Counted from the first letter of the stretch, positions 41,073 to 50,931 are shown. The stretch: DNA of 64,000 nucleotides from Corynebacterium imitans (GCF_000739455.1 NZ_CP009211.1:620001-684000); one strand, 5' to 3'. Numbers and translations: made by a program. The notes: generated by a model not told the origin, from the letters alone.

Positions 41073-42845
41073 ATGGCTCGCAAACGCAGCCTGCAAACCG
41101 ACCCACTCATCTTTGGTGCATCGCTCGGCTTCGTTGTGCTCTTCGTAGCCGCGACACTCGCTTTCGGCGACCGCGCCCGAGCTCTCTACGCCGATCTGTC
41201 CGGGTTCCTCATGGACCACTTCACCTGGATGTATATCGGCGGCATCTCCGCGGTGCTCATCTTCCTCATCGTCATCTTTGTGTCCCGCTTCGGCAACATG
41301 CGGCTTGGCGACGATGGGGACGAACCCGAATACAGCTACCCAGTCTGGTTCGCCATGCTCTTCGCCGCAGGCATGGGCGCGACCCTCATGTTTTGGGGCG
41401 CGGCCGAACCGCTCCACCACGCGTATAGTCCGCCGCGCGGCGACATGGACTCGATGAGCCGCGAGGCCATCGTCCAGGCCTTCGAGTACACCTTCTACCA
41501 CTTCGGTATCCACATGTGGGTAATCTTCGCGCTGCCCGGACTGGCCATCGGCTACTTCGTATACAAGCGCAAGATGCCGGCGCGTATGTCCTCCATGTTC
41601 GCCCCGCTGCTGGGCCGCCGCGTCTACGAGACGCCCGGCAAGCTTCTCGACGCCCTCGGCATCATCGGCACCATCTTCGGCCTCGGCGTCTCCGTGGGAC
41701 TGGGCGTGCTGCAGATCTCCGCAGGACTGAACATCCTCTGGGACGTCCCGCTGATCACCCCGGTCCAGCTGGCCATCATCTTGTTCATCACCGTCGCAGC
41801 GTGTATCTCCGTGGCGACCGGCCTGGACAAGGGTGTGAAGATCCTGTCCAACCTCAATATCGCCGCAACGATCTTCTTAATGTTCTTCGTTCTAGTGACC
41901 GGCCCGACGCTCGCGCTGATCGGACAGGTCACGGAGTCCTTTGGCATCTACGCGAATTCGCTGCCCGAGCTGATGTTCTGGGTGGATTCCTACAATGACA
42001 ACCCAGGCTGGCACGCCACCTGGACCGCCTTCTACTGGGCGTGGACCATCTGTTGGTCCCCCTTTGTCGGCATGTTCTTCGCCCGCATCTCTCGAGGGCG
42101 CACCGTCCGTGAGTTCATCGGGGGCACGATCCTGTTGCCCGCTACCTTCGACCTCATCTGGTTTTCCATCTTCGGCCGCGCGGCCATGGAGATGGAGGCG
42201 GAAAAACCCGGCGTGCTCACACAGCCAGTGGTGGAGGAAGGCGATACCCCGCGCGCCCTGTTCAGCCTGCTGGCTGAGTACCCGCTCTATGCGTTCACCG
42301 GCGCTGTCGCATTGTTTGTCATCGTGATGTACTTCGTCACCTCCATGGACTCCGCGGCACTTGTGATGGACATGTTCGCCAGCGGCGAAGAAAACAAGTC
42401 TCCGGTGTACTACCGCGTTGGTTGGGTGATCGCCGTCGGTCTGGTGACCGCCGCGCTGCTGTTTATTAATGACTCCGGCATCGCCGCGCTCCAGGAGGTG
42501 GTGATCATCATCGCCTTCCCGTTCTTCATCACCTACTTCGTCATGATGTGGTCCTTGGTCAAGGCCATGAACGACGACTCGGCCGCCGCGCGCCGCTACC
42601 GCTCTCGCCAGTGGGAGAAGACCGACACCGCCGAGAAGCTGGAGGAGGGCGAGAACAAGCCCGCGCCGGGCTACGACTCGGAGGGCAACCCTGTCGACCG
42701 TCCCGAGTTCGAGTACGACGCGGAAGAGGGCACCTGGCGCTTGGAGGAGTCGCTCATCCTCGGCGAGGACGTCCAAGTCTCCAGCGACGGCCAGCCGAAG
42801 GCCGGCTCCAAAGTGAACTGGGTCGAGCAGGAAGACCCGAAGTAA
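41073..42845 (+). CDS. BCCT-family transporter (betaine/carnitine/choline type)
   Basis: This 590-residue protein has 12 transmembrane helices. The conserved BCCT box appears as FYWAWTICWSPFVGMFFARISRGRTVREF, and the sodium/substrate region as GMGATLMFWGAAEPLHHAY. A late helix carries YFVTSMDSAALVMDM. The C-terminus is a long, acidic cytoplasmic tail (about 545-590). Members import glycine betaine, ectoine or related osmolytes with Na+ or H+. The start is uncertain: 41073 is used because a TACACT -10 candidate lies at 41034-41039; 41022 (MIFAYTSHHF), with AGGGGAAAG upstream, is the alternative. Substrate not assignable. Confidence 0.85.
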   Translation: MARKRSLQTDPLIFGASLGFVVLFVAATLAFGDRARALYADLSGFLMDHFTWMYIGGISAVLIFLIVIFVSRFGNMRLGDDGDEPEYSYPVWFAMLFAAGMGATLMFWGAAEPLHHAYSPPRGDMDSMSREAIVQAFEYTFYHFGIHMWVIFALPGLAIGYFVYKRKMPARMSSMFAPLLGRRVYETPGKLLDALGIIGTIFGLGVSVGLGVLQISAGLNILWDVPLITPVQLAIILFITVAACISVATGLDKGVKILSNLNIAATIFLMFFVLVTGPTLALIGQVTESFGIYANSLPELMFWVDSYNDNPGWHATWTAFYWAWTICWSPFVGMFFARISRGRTVREFIGGTILLPATFDLIWFSIFGRAAMEMEAEKPGVLTQPVVEEGDTPRALFSLLAEYPLYAFTGAVALFVIVMYFVTSMDSAALVMDMFASGEENKSPVYYRVGWVIAVGLVTAALLFINDSGIAALQEVVIIIAFPFFITYFVMMWSLVKAMNDDSAAARRYRSRQWEKTDTAEKLEEGENKPAPGYDSEGNPVDRPEFEYDAEEGTWRLEESLILGEDVQVSSDGQPKAGSKVNWVEQEDPK

Positions 42846-42848
42846 GCG

Positions 42849-43709
42849 CTAGAGCGCCTGCGCGACCTGGTCCGCTACGAAGGCGGATCCGGCGTTGGAG
42901 GGGTGGAGCACCATGTTGTAGCCGGGGGTGGTGGTGTCGATGATGCCCGCCACCCACCGGTCCGCGTCCTTCGCACAGGTGCTGTGGCCGGTAGATAGCG
43001 CCCGAATGTCGACGAACGTTGCACCGATGAGGCGCGCGGCTTCGCGCTGGTCGTTCTGCGCGCGCTGCTCCCACTCCGCCACGCGCGGAGCAGGCACGCC
43101 GAGCGGCGCATTCGGTACCACGTTGATCAGGCAGAATTGGCCGCCCCCGGTAACGGGGAGCAGGCCGGGGATGATGATGTGTGCGTCGGGCGCGACCGCA
43201 CGGACCTTTGCCGCCGCATCTTTGATGTTCTGGAAATACCGCGCGCGGATGTGCTGCGGGTCTGCGCTCTCGCCATCGATGAAGGGCCGCCACTGATCAT
43301 TAATCCCGACGGCAAACGTCACCGCACGGGTGTGGCGATTAAGCGCACCGGCGCGGATTGCGTGATCCACGTGGCCCGGCAGATCCTTCGAGCGGTGGCC
43401 CGTGCACGACCAGTCCGCGACCGGGCTGTGCGTGCGCGCATCGAGCTGGCTGGGCCAGTTGTTCGGCCCCTGCAGACAACCTGCCTGGCTGCGGGTGGAC
43501 TGTGAGATCCGCGTCGAAGACGTCGACGAGCCCCACCGGTTAAAGAACTTCAGCGCGGTGTCCCGGTACTGGTCCGGGTTCGAGGCAAAGGAGTCGCCGA
43601 AGACGACAACATTGCCCCCGGGCTGTGCGCTCGCAGGAGCGGCGGTTGCAGAGGTGACAGTAACAATCGCGGCAGCTGTCAGCGCGGCTATGCGGGCAAG
43701 AGCTCTCAT
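42849..43709 (-). CDS. Secreted SGNH/GDSL esterase-lipase
   Basis: This 286-residue protein has a Sec signal peptide ending ASA-QPG (about residue 29). SGNH blocks follow: block I VVVFGDSFASN with nucleophilic Ser, block III AVGIND, and block V with LHPSNAG near the C-terminus, where His acts as base. Six or more cysteines suggest disulfides, as in extracellular actinobacterial lipases. It would hydrolyse ester lipids outside the cell, useful for a lipophilic skin-type lifestyle, though that is inference. It converges on the BCCT gene with 3 bases between stops. Confidence 0.85.
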   Translation of the reverse strand: MRALARIAALTAAAIVTVTSATAAPASAQPGGNVVVFGDSFASNPDQYRDTALKFFNRWGSSTSSTRISQSTRSQAGCLQGPNNWPSQLDARTHSPVADWSCTGHRSKDLPGHVDHAIRAGALNRHTRAVTFAVGINDQWRPFIDGESADPQHIRARYFQNIKDAAAKVRAVAPDAHIIIPGLLPVTGGGQFCLINVVPNAPLGVPAPRVAEWEQRAQNDQREAARLIGATFVDIRALSTGHSTCAKDADRWVAGIIDTTTPGYNMVLHPSNAGSAFVADQVAQAL

Positions 43710-43742
43710 AGACGTTGAGGTTACCTGGGAGGTGCTGCTGCC

Positions 43743-44024
43743 CTAGGGGCGGTCGGGTGGGCGCGTTGTGATTCGCCACAGGGCGCTGATGAGTACCGCG
43801 GTAACGAGGTAGCCACTGACCGCATAGTTGAAGAGACCGCTAGGCATCCCATCGCTCAGCACGTCGTAGAGCAGAAAAACCGGTGCGAGTGACACCATCA
43901 CCACTAAGAAGCGGTATGGAGAAAGCACCTTCCGCTTCGTAGAAACGTGGATGAGGCACCCCAGCGCCGCGAAGCAGAAGGAGATGAAGAGCGCGACCAC
44001 TGCGCCAAAAACCACGTAGATCAT
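43743..44024 (-). CDS. Small integral membrane protein, 93 aa
   Basis: Three hydrophobic segments (about 2-24, 38-54 and 68-84) are visible in MIYVVFGAVVALFISFCFAA...; the C-terminus is WRITTRPPDRP. No known family is recognised. It is encoded between the SGNH hydrolase and the GNAT gene, same strand, with 24-33 base gaps, so it may belong to the operon that starts at the M20 amidohydrolase. Confidence 0.6.
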   Translation of the reverse strand: MIYVVFGAVVALFISFCFAALGCLIHVSTKRKVLSPYRFLVVMVSLAPVFLLYDVLSDGMPSGLFNYAVSGYLVTAVLISALWRITTRPPDRP

Positions 44025-44048
44025 GTTGCTCCCTGACTCTTCAGTGCG

Positions 44049-44486
44049 TCAGGCTCGCGCGAGCCGCATGCGGCGGTGGGGCACGCCCGTGTCCAAGAAC
44101 TCCTCGCCCTCGGCAACCAGGCCGAAGCGTGAATAATAACCCACCAGCCCCGACTGGGCCTCCACGATGAGGTCGCCAGGCCAGCGGGTGGTGTATTCGA
44201 TGCCGGCGCGCACGATGTCTGGGCCCATGCCCGATCCGCGGTGGGCTGGGTTCACCACAAAGCGTCCAAACCGCGAGCCTGCCTCGGTGGGGAAGACGCG
44301 CGCGCAGCCGGCGAGCGTGCCGTCGTCGGCAAACGCGAGAATATGCTTGGTATTCGGGTCGGCGTCCTGGTCGTCGATTTCGTTGTACGGGCATTGCTGC
44401 TCGCCGACGAAGACGTCAACGCGCAGCTTGTACAGCGCGTGGACTTCGCGCGGGGTCATCTCATCCAGCGATTTCAGCACGATCAC
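44049..44486 (-). CDS. GNAT acetyltransferase, ElaA-like
   Basis: This 145-residue protein aligns with ElaA: LYKLRVDVFVGEQQCPYNEID near the start and, in the acetyl-CoA motif A, GRFVVNPAHRGSGMGPDIV (RGxGxG-like). Substrate unknown. The start is chosen as GTG 44486, which gives the short ElaA-type N-terminus and lies about 12 bases after GGAAGGA; it overlaps the 3' end of the DUF418 gene by 26 bases. The frame is open upstream to 44582, but that would overlap by more than 100 bases. Confidence 0.75.
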   Translation of the reverse strand: MIVLKSLDEMTPREVHALYKLRVDVFVGEQQCPYNEIDDQDADPNTKHILAFADDGTLAGCARVFPTEAGSRFGRFVVNPAHRGSGMGPDIVRAGIEYTTRWPGDLIVEAQSGLVGYYSRFGLVAEGEEFLDTGVPHRRMRLARA

Positions 44487-45675
44487 GGTGTGGTTCAATC
44501 CTTCCTGTTGTGCCGTAGGAGATGCGGCGGTGCGCCCACTCAAACGGGCCCTGCTTGCCGGCAGCCTCGAGGGCGGTGGCAATGACTACGGTAGCCAGCC
44601 ACACTCCGGCGCTGAGCGCAAGCTTGCCGCTGATAGTCCAGTCCTGTCCCACCCCGAAGCTAAACGGGTAGACCAGCGCGATAAAGAAGAAGGTCTGCGC
44701 CAGGTAACCAGACATGGAGCGCTTGCCCAGCGCGACAAGCGGGTAGGTCCACGCGGGCGTGTCGTTATTCAGACGGGAGGTGAGCAGCGCCAGCGCGGCG
44801 AGGATGCCAGGCCCGGTGAGGCAGCCAATTGAGCTGTTGAGTAGGTGCAGGCTCGATTCCATTTCCGGGTTGAGCACGCCGATGGCGGTGAGCCCCCAGG
44901 GCAATCCGATACCGAGGATGATTACGCCGGCCAGGACCGTCCACGTCCACAGCGTCCGTGAGTGCTCCTCCGGGTTGACCAGCACGCCCTCCTTCGCCCA
45001 CACATAGCCTATGGCGGCCAGGGGCACGAGCTCGAGCAGGATAAATGGGGTGGACAGCAGCATTTCCGCCGCGCCGCCCAGATTGTTGATGAAGTAGGTG
45101 CCAAAGCTTCCGACTTCTTCGTTGAGCGCGTTGCTGCCGCTCATCTTCTTCGCCACCTCGGGGATGAAGGCCGCCGAGATACCCACAAAAGAGGTCAGAA
45201 GCATGTAGAGCCCCAGGCACGAATACGAGATGATGCGTAGCACCTTGGTCGAGAGGGTGAACATCACCGCCAATAGCATGCCGACGAAGCCGTACATGGT
45301 CATGATGTCGCCAAAGAACACCAGGAACATGTGGGCCAGGCCGAACAGCGCGAGCGCCCCGTAGCGCCGGACCAGGATCTTTCGCGCCTCACCGACTGGA
45401 TACTGCTTCCGGTACAGGCTAGAGACGACAAGCCCGAAGCCGAAGCCCAGCAGCGTGGCAAACATCGGCAGGCCGCGTGTGTGGACGAAGAGAGCTGCGA
45501 AGAGGGCCAACGCGGCGTCGATAAGCGAGCCCTGCGCAACCCCGCCCACGCTCCAACCGGGGCCAGACTCCGGCTGCGAGTACTGATTGATCATCCAGAA
45601 CAATGAGCCGTTGGCCAGCGCGATGCCGAGTAGCGCGGTGCCGCGGGCGAGATCGGGAACAAGCAATCGTTGCAT
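44461..45675 (-). CDS. DUF418 family membrane protein
   Basis: This 404-residue protein has about ten transmembrane helices. The N-terminus LLVPDLARGTALLGIALANG is the DUF418/DUF1624-type signature, and the C-terminal LGKRSMSGYLAQTFFFIALVYPFSFGVG is the DUF418 end motif. The family is uncharacterised; its relation to membrane acyltransferase-like proteins is suggested by the arrangement. The ATG at 45675 (MQRLLVPD) is preferred over 45702. It follows the M20 gene by 4 bases and overlaps the GNAT gene, indicating an operon. Confidence 0.8.
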   Translation of the reverse strand: MQRLLVPDLARGTALLGIALANGSLFWMINQYSQPESGPGWSVGGVAQGSLIDAALALFAALFVHTRGLPMFATLLGFGFGLVVSSLYRKQYPVGEARKILVRRYGALALFGLAHMFLVFFGDIMTMYGFVGMLLAVMFTLSTKVLRIISYSCLGLYMLLTSFVGISAAFIPEVAKKMSGSNALNEEVGSFGTYFINNLGGAAEMLLSTPFILLELVPLAAIGYVWAKEGVLVNPEEHSRTLWTWTVLAGVIILGIGLPWGLTAIGVLNPEMESSLHLLNSSIGCLTGPGILAALALLTSRLNNDTPAWTYPLVALGKRSMSGYLAQTFFFIALVYPFSFGVGQDWTISGKLALSAGVWLATVVIATALEAAGKQGPFEWAHRRISYGTTGRIEPHRDRAEIAG

Positions 45676-45679
45676 GAGA

Positions 45680-46909
45680 CTAGTTTTTACCAGGGGTAGC
45701 ACCCATCAGCCACGGGGATGCGGACACGATGATGGCGCGGGTGGCCTGATCGAGGGTCGGCTGCAGGTCAGGGGCGAAATGCGGCGAGTGGTTCGACGGG
45801 GCGGTTTCGATATCGGCGCTACTGCCCACGAACCAGTAGAAGTACGGCGCGCCGAAGGCATTGGCGATGGTGGGGAAGTCCTCCGAGCCGGACAGGCGGC
45901 CAAAGTCGCCGACTGCATCGCCGAATTGCTCGCGAAACGCCGCCATGACCGTCTCCGTGGTGGCCTCGTCGTTGTGAAACTCGGGTGCGCCGCCGAGGTG
46001 GGTAAAGGTCGGTTCGGCGGCACCGGCGGCGGCGCACTCGGCGCGGGTAATACGGCGAATGGCCTCGTTGAGCTGGTCGCTGACCGCAGTGGTGAACGCG
46101 CGGGTACTCACGGACAGCTCCGCGGTGGCCGGGATGGTGTTGGGCGAATCCCCGGCGTGGATAGCGCCGACAGTGACCACGCCCATCTCCTGCGGGGCGA
46201 GCTCGCGCGCCACGATCGTCTGCAAGCGGGTGATCACGTGTGCGGCGATGACCACCGGGTCCACGCCTTTCTCCGGCATGGAGCCGTGCGCGCCCGTGCC
46301 GTGGATGGTGATCTTGGTTTGCACGCAGGTCGCGCAGATCGGTCCCGAGAGCGCGCCCAAACCATAGTTGGGCAGCATCGGGCCGACGTGCTGGCCTAAG
46401 ACCACCTCAGGGGTGGGAACCTTCTCGGCGAGCCCGTTATCCGCCATGTCCCGGGCACCAGCGCCGTTTTCTTCTGCGGGCTGGAACAGGGCGAGGAAGG
46501 TTCCAGACCAGGCATCCCGGTGCTCGGTGAGCAGCTTCGTTGCGCCGAGCAAGGCGGCGGTGTGCATGTCGTGGCCGCAGGCATGCGAGCGGCCCAGCGC
46601 CGGGTCCGCGGAGTAGGGCAGTCCCGTCTCTTCCGCGAGAGGGAGCGCGTCGAAGTCGGCACGGAAGCAGACAGTGGGCCCGTCACCGTTGCGCAGCACG
46701 CCGACCTTGCCGGTCACGCCAACGGGGATAACCTCTGCGCCCATCTGGGTGAGCTCCTCACCGATGCGGGCGCTGGTTTGGAACTCCTCGAGCGCAAGCT
46801 CGGGGTGCTGGTGGAACCACGTGTAGAGCTCCTCGCGCTCGGCACGGGTGTGGTCGAGGGAGCGTTCAAAGGGCGCGAATCGGCCGGTGAGAGCGAATGT
46901 GTCATGCAT
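45680..46909 (-). CDS. M20D-family amidohydrolase
   Basis: This 409-residue zinc-dependent peptidase/amidohydrolase has the metal motif HACGHDMHTAALLG, catalytic Glu pair FQPAEENGAG, the dimerisation-lid motif GTGAHGSMPEKGVDPV and the C-terminal GSEDFPTIA. Members hydrolyse N-acyl amino acids, hippurate or IAA-like conjugates. In skin corynebacteria, related N-acylglutamine aminoacylases release odour acids; whether this is one cannot be read from sequence. The ATG at 46909 follows a TAGAGT -10 element by 6 bases, with no ribosome-binding site, so the transcript is probably leaderless. It heads a run of four or five genes. Confidence 0.87.
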   Translation of the reverse strand: MHDTFALTGRFAPFERSLDHTRAEREELYTWFHQHPELALEEFQTSARIGEELTQMGAEVIPVGVTGKVGVLRNGDGPTVCFRADFDALPLAEETGLPYSADPALGRSHACGHDMHTAALLGATKLLTEHRDAWSGTFLALFQPAEENGAGARDMADNGLAEKVPTPEVVLGQHVGPMLPNYGLGALSGPICATCVQTKITIHGTGAHGSMPEKGVDPVVIAAHVITRLQTIVARELAPQEMGVVTVGAIHAGDSPNTIPATAELSVSTRAFTTAVSDQLNEAIRRITRAECAAAGAAEPTFTHLGGAPEFHNDEATTETVMAAFREQFGDAVGDFGRLSGSEDFPTIANAFGAPYFYWFVGSSADIETAPSNHSPHFAPDLQPTLDQATRAIIVSASPWLMGATPGKN

Positions 46910-47016
46910 GGCACCACTCTAGCTACCTAAACGGGTGTGGTGAATGAGGTAAAAGTGACAAAAACATGGCAATGTAGAGGGGAGTTTCTGCTGGGGCCAA
47001 TTAAGGGAGCGTGTCC

Positions 47017-47841
47017 ATGTTTCGTCGCCGTCTCGTCGCCTTCGCCGCCGCTGCGCTGGCTACCGTCGCCTGCGCAGCCACACCGGCGCAGGCGCAAGTC
47101 GACCCGAACTACAACTTCCGCACCGACATGCCCTCGAAGGTGCTCGCCGGCAAACCCTTCGCCGATCGCGTGCTGCACCGCGTGCCGGGCTCGCTTCACG
47201 ACGCCCCGCGCACCCCGCAAGCCGCAAAAGACGCCCAGCAGCGCGGCAAGTCCCTCTATGGTCCCAGCACCCCGATCTACGTGGGCAAGGGCCCAACCGA
47301 GGTGATGTGCACCGTGACCGTTGCGGGCTACGGCGAGCACGGCAACAAGTACGCGCTCACCGCTGGCCACTGCGGCAAGGAAGGGGACCCGGTGACTTCT
47401 GCGGACTCCTGGCAGCTGGGGCCCTCTGGCACCATCGTCAAGGTCAACCGCGAGCTGGACTACGCGCTCATCGAGCTCGGCTCCAACACCGAGGTCACCC
47501 GCTCCTACGACGGCGTGACCATCAACCACCTGGGCTCCAAGCCACTCCCGCGTGGGCAGAACGTATGCAAGAAGGGCGTGGCCTCCGGCACCACCTGTGG
47601 CATGACGCTTTCGGACTGGGACACGATGAACGTCAACCACGTCTGCGCTATGCAGGGCGACTCCGGCGCGCCCCTGTTCACCGGCGACCGCCTTGTAGGC
47701 CTGATCAACGGCGGGATGTTTCCGGCACCTTTCGACGTCCAGTGCGCCTCCCCGCTGCAGGGCCCCATCCACGCGCCCACCGGTTCGGCTCGCATGGATG
47801 CGGTCTTAAGTGATCTGGGCAACGGCTTCCGGTTGCCGTAA
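47017..47841 (+). CDS. Secreted trypsin-like serine protease (S1)
   Basis: This 274-residue protein has a Sec signal peptide (VACAATPAQAQ, cleavage near residue 27), a pro-region of about 50 residues (AGKPFADRVLHRVPGSL), and an S1 catalytic domain. His is in LTAGHCG, Asp in ELDYALIEL, and Ser in QGDSGAPLFT. Cysteine pairs flank the catalytic residues (VMCTV/HCG and VCKKG/TCGM). It is similar to secreted corynebacterial proteases of the streptogrisin/chymotrypsin group. The ATG at 47017 has AAGGGAG 7 bases before it; a GTG 6 bases earlier is possible. Confidence 0.88.
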   Translation: MFRRRLVAFAAAALATVACAATPAQAQVDPNYNFRTDMPSKVLAGKPFADRVLHRVPGSLHDAPRTPQAAKDAQQRGKSLYGPSTPIYVGKGPTEVMCTVTVAGYGEHGNKYALTAGHCGKEGDPVTSADSWQLGPSGTIVKVNRELDYALIELGSNTEVTRSYDGVTINHLGSKPLPRGQNVCKKGVASGTTCGMTLSDWDTMNVNHVCAMQGDSGAPLFTGDRLVGLINGGMFPAPFDVQCASPLQGPIHAPTGSARMDAVLSDLGNGFRLP

Positions 47842-47846
47842 AAGGG

Positions 47847-48629
47847 CTAGTTCAGCGCCTGCAGCACTTCCTCGTGCAACAGCCCGTTGGTGGCCACCGC
47901 GTCGCCGCCGTGCGGGCCGTTATCGCCTGCTAGAGAAGTGAAACGCCCGCCGGCCTCTTGCACCAGCACGGACAAGGCTGCGAGGTCCCACAACGAGACC
48001 TCCGGTTCGGCCGCAATGTCGACCGCACCTTCGGCCACGAAGCAGTAGCCCAAAAAATCGCCGTAGCCGCGCAGGCGCCAGGTCTGCTCGGTCAGCCCAA
48101 TGAACTTCTCCTGCAGGCCGCGCTCCTTCCAGCCGGCGAGCGAGGACATGGCCAGCGAGGCGTCGGCAAGCGAGTTGACGCCCGAGGCCTCCAGCTTCTT
48201 CAGCTCCCCGCCGTTGAAGCTGCGCCAGGCGCCGCCGCCTTTCGATGCGTACCAGCGGCGCGCGAGTGCGGGCGCGGAGATGACACCGACGACCGGCTCG
48301 CCGTCCACAAGCAGCGCGATGAGCGTGGCCCACACCGGCACGCCGCGCACGAAGTTCTTCGTCCCGTCGATCGGGTCGATGACCCATTGGCGACCAGAAA
48401 AGACTGCCTCGCCGCCGAACTCCTCGCCGAGTACTGCATCCGCGGGACGCGACTGCGAAAGCGTGGCCCGCAGCGCCTCCTCCACTGCGAGGTCCGCGTC
48501 GGAAACAGGGGTCATGTCCGGCTTCGATTCGACCTTCAGGTCGGCGGATTCGAAGCGGTCGAGGGTGAGCGCGTCCGCGGCGTCGGCGAGTTCGAGTGCG
48601 AGCGCGAGGTCATCGGCGTAGTTACTCAT
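47847..48629 (-). CDS. hisN: Histidinol-phosphatase HisN (inositol-monophosphatase fold)
   Basis: This 260-residue Mg-dependent phosphatase has GEEFGGEA (metal Glu), the IMPase motif [15 protein letters not shown], and C-terminal [16 protein letters not shown]. It would dephosphorylate histidinol phosphate in histidine synthesis. In C. glutamicum hisN is the IMPase-type gene near prfB, which this position matches. The ATG at 48629 ([11 protein letters not shown]) overlaps the end of the paralogous impA gene by 8 bases. The assignment of hisN versus a general IMPase rests on order and on the close match in the N-terminal region. Confidence 0.85.
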   Translation of the reverse strand: MSNYADDLALALELADAADALTLDRFESADLKVESKPDMTPVSDADLAVEEALRATLSQSRPADAVLGEEFGGEAVFSGRQWVIDPIDGTKNFVRGVPVWATLIALLVDGEPVVGVISAPALARRWYASKGGGAWRSFNGGELKKLEASGVNSLADASLAMSSLAGWKERGLQEKFIGLTEQTWRLRGYGDFLGYCFVAEGAVDIAAEPEVSLWDLAALSVLVQEAGGRFTSLAGDNGPHGGDAVATNGLLHEEVLQALN

Positions 48630-49428
48630 GGCCCTCAAGTCTAGACGTGATCTCCTCCACAATCTGCGCGCCACCCGCCACGCACCATGTCACCCCGCCC
48701 GCGTCCACCTTGCGCGCGAGCCCGCCGGCGGCCTCCACCAGCGCTTTGCCGGGCAGCCAATCCCAGTCCGCCACCGAGTGCTGCAGCCACGCGCCCGCCT
48801 GCCCCGCGGCGATCGTGGCCAGGTCGACCGAGCCCGCGCCGCACATCCGTACCGTCGCAGCATCTCGCACCGCGCGCAGCCACGCCTCGCGCACCGCATC
48901 CTCGCGCATGAAAGCCGGGTGCAAGTACGTCAGCAGAGCCTCGTTGCTTAGCGACGCCCCGCTCACCCCACCTACACGCTCACCGTTGACAGTGAACTCG
49001 CCCGCGTGCGCCAGCCACGTCGTGTCGAGTGCGGGGCGGTGGACGGCACCGACGAGCGGGGTGCCGGCGGCGCCGTCGTCGGTAAGCGCGAGCGCGGAGC
49101 AGAAGTAGTCCGAGCCGCGGGAGAAGTTATAGGTGCCGTCGACCGGGTCGACCACCCAGGTCCTCCCTGTGGAGGAGGCGCGCGAGGCCCCCTCCTCGCC
49201 GAGCACGCCGTCCTCGCCGCGCAGCGCCTCGAGCACCTCCGCGACGAAGGCTTCCGCCGTACGGTCCGCCTCGGTGACCACGTCGGAGACCGAAGTCTTG
49301 TAATCCGTGGTCACGTCTGCTTGACGCATGCGCAGCGCGAGTTGGCCGGCATGGGTCACTAAGGCTGCGGCGAGGGTGGCATCATCGGACGAACGGTGGG
49401 CGTGAATGAACTCAGCAGTGGACGTCAT
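48622..49428 (-). CDS. impA: Inositol-monophosphatase family protein (ImpA type)
   Basis: This 268-residue protein has [23 protein letters not shown] and C-terminal [18 protein letters not shown], the three IMPase motifs. The usual Trp-Asp pair is WDW. It could hydrolyse inositol phosphate, needed for phosphatidylinositol and mycothiol, or a related sugar phosphate. The start at ATG 49428 ([11 protein letters not shown]) follows a GATAAT -10 element by 7 bases without a ribosome-binding site. It is coupled to hisN by an 8-base overlap and the two probably arose by duplication. Confidence 0.8.
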   Translation of the reverse strand: MTSTAEFIHAHRSSDDATLAAALVTHAGQLALRMRQADVTTDYKTSVSDVVTEADRTAEAFVAEVLEALRGEDGVLGEEGASRASSTGRTWVVDPVDGTYNFSRGSDYFCSALALTDDGAAGTPLVGAVHRPALDTTWLAHAGEFTVNGERVGGVSGASLSNEALLTYLHPAFMREDAVREAWLRAVRDAATVRMCGAGSVDLATIAAGQAGAWLQHSVADWDWLPGKALVEAAGGLARKVDAGGVTWCVAGGAQIVEEITSRLEGHE

Positions 49429-49446
49429 GCGGCCCATTATCCACCT

Positions 49447-49761
49447 TTAGACCGTCAATTTCAGGCCGACAATTCCGCCAATGATCATGAGAAGACACAG
49501 CACCTTCGCCAGTGTCACGGGTTCCTGGCCGGTCGCGAAGGAAAAGAGGACCGCGATGCCCGCGCCCACGCCCACCCAGATGGCGTAGCCGCTGCCCACG
49601 GGGAGGGTGCGTAGTGCATATGCAAGCCCGCCCATAGAAATACAGAGGGCAACAAAGAAGACGACCGAGGGCCAAAGGCGGGAAAACCCTTGAGAACGGT
49701 CGAGCGCAATCGCCCACACGGCCTCGAAGGCACCGGAGATAATGAGTACGAGCCAATCCAT
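49447..49761 (-). CDS. Small multidrug resistance (SMR) family transporter
   Basis: This 104-residue protein has four transmembrane helices, with the essential membrane Glu in TM1 ([14 protein letters not shown]) and the family signature [16 protein letters not shown] in TM3. It is closer to the SugE/Gdx side ([10 protein letters not shown] rather than EmrE-like TLK...), so export of quaternary ammonium compounds or guanidinium is plausible. It functions as a dimer. The ATG at 49761 (MDWLVLI) is used rather than 49785. Only 18 bases separate it from impA. Confidence 0.82.
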   Translation of the reverse strand: MDWLVLIISGAFEAVWAIALDRSQGFSRLWPSVVFFVALCISMGGLAYALRTLPVGSGYAIWVGVGAGIAVLFSFATGQEPVTLAKVLCLLMIIGGIVGLKLTV

Positions 49762-49813
49762 GGTGACCCACAGTATTGTGCGCACGCGTTCGCCCGGCGA
49801 AGACCTGCTGGAC

Positions 49814-49819
49814 TAGACT
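49814..49819 (+). promoter_or_regulatory. -10 element of prfB
   Basis: TAGACT ends 8 bases before the prfB ATG at 49828 with no Shine-Dalgarno sequence; the mRNA is probably leaderless. Confidence 0.5.
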
Positions 49820-49827
49820 TCGCTGGT

Positions 49828-50931
49828 ATGCAACCGGAGACTCAGACGCGCATTACGGACCTCGATTCGAAGCTCACCACCATTGAAAAAGTGATGGACC
49901 TCGAGGAGATGGCCGCGCGCATCCGGGAATTAGAGCAGCAGGCCGCTGACCCTTCGCTGTGGGACGACCCCGCGCACGCGCAGACGGTGACCTCCGAGCT
50001 GTCCAACGTGCAGGCCCGCCTGCGCAAAGTGACCTCCCTGCGCGAGCGTATCGACGACCTGCCGGTGATGGTCGAGCTCGCAGAAGAAGAGGGCGCGCCC
50101 GACATGGCCGCCGAGGAGCTCGCGGACGTTGAGGCGAAGGTGGAATCGCTCGAGGTGCAGACCATGCTCTCGGGCGAGTACGACGCGCGCGAGGCCGTCG
50201 TGAACATCCGCTCCGGCGCTGGCGGTGTGGACGCGGCCGATTGGGCCGAGATGCTCATGCGCATGTACACGCGCTGGGCGGAAAAGCACGGACACAAGGT
50301 CGACGTGTACGACATTTCCTACGCGGAGGAGGCAGGCATCAAATCTGCCACCTTCGTCGTCCACGGTGACTACATGTACGGGCAGCTCTCGGTCGAGCAG
50401 GGCGCGCACCGGCTGGTCCGGATCAGCCCCTTTGACAACCAGGGCCGCCGCCAAACCTCGTTTGCGGAGGTGGAGGTGCTGCCGGTGGTGGAGCGTACCG
50501 ACCACATCGACATCCCGGACTCGGATATTCGCGTCGACGTGTACCGCTCCTCGGGCCCCGGCGGGCAGAGTGTGAACACGACGGACTCCGCGGTCCGCAT
50601 TACTCACGTGCCGACAGGCATCGTGGTGACCTGCCAGAACGAGAAGTCCCAGATTCAGAACAAGGCCTCTGCGCTCAACGTTTTGCAGTCCAAGCTGCTG
50701 GAGAAGAAGCGGCAGGAAGAAAAGGCCGAGCTCGACGCCCTCGGCGCGGGCGGTAACGCCTCCTGGGGCAACCAGATGCGCTCCTATGTGCTGCACCCGT
50801 ATCAGATGGTGAAGGACCTGCGCACTAATTACGAGGTCGGCGACCCGCAGAAGGTGCTCGACGGCGACCTCGACGGCTTCCTCGAAGCCGGCATTCGCTG
50901 GCGCAAAGCAGAAGCGCAGGGCGAGAACTAA
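49828..50931 (+). CDS. prfB: Peptide chain release factor 2
   Basis: This 367-residue class I release factor has GPGGQSVN, whose GGQ catalyses peptidyl-tRNA hydrolysis, and the SPF tripeptide in [11 protein letters not shown] for recognition of UGA and UAA, which distinguishes RF2 from RF1. The frame is continuous from the ATG, so the programmed +1 frameshift known in E. coli prfB is absent here, as in other actinobacteria. In C. glutamicum ftsE follows immediately; here a 12-kb block intervenes. Confidence 0.95.
   Translation: MQPETQTRITDLDSKLTTIEKVMDLEEMAARIRELEQQAADPSLWDDPAHAQTVTSELSNVQARLRKVTSLRERIDDLPVMVELAEEEGAPDMAAEELADVEAKVESLEVQTMLSGEYDAREAVVNIRSGAGGVDAADWAEMLMRMYTRWAEKHGHKVDVYDISYAEEAGIKSATFVVHGDYMYGQLSVEQGAHRLVRISPFDNQGRRQTSFAEVEVLPVVERTDHIDIPDSDIRVDVYRSSGPGGQSVNTTDSAVRITHVPTGIVVTCQNEKSQIQNKASALNVLQSKLLEKKRQEEKAELDALGAGGNASWGNQMRSYVLHPYQMVKDLRTNYEVGDPQKVLDGDLDGFLEAGIRWRKAEAQGEN

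Noticed and set aside
49828..50931. Programmed +1 frameshift in prfB
   Set aside because: The RF2 frame is continuous from a plausible start codon; no in-frame UGA or slippery CUUUGA is present near the N-terminus.
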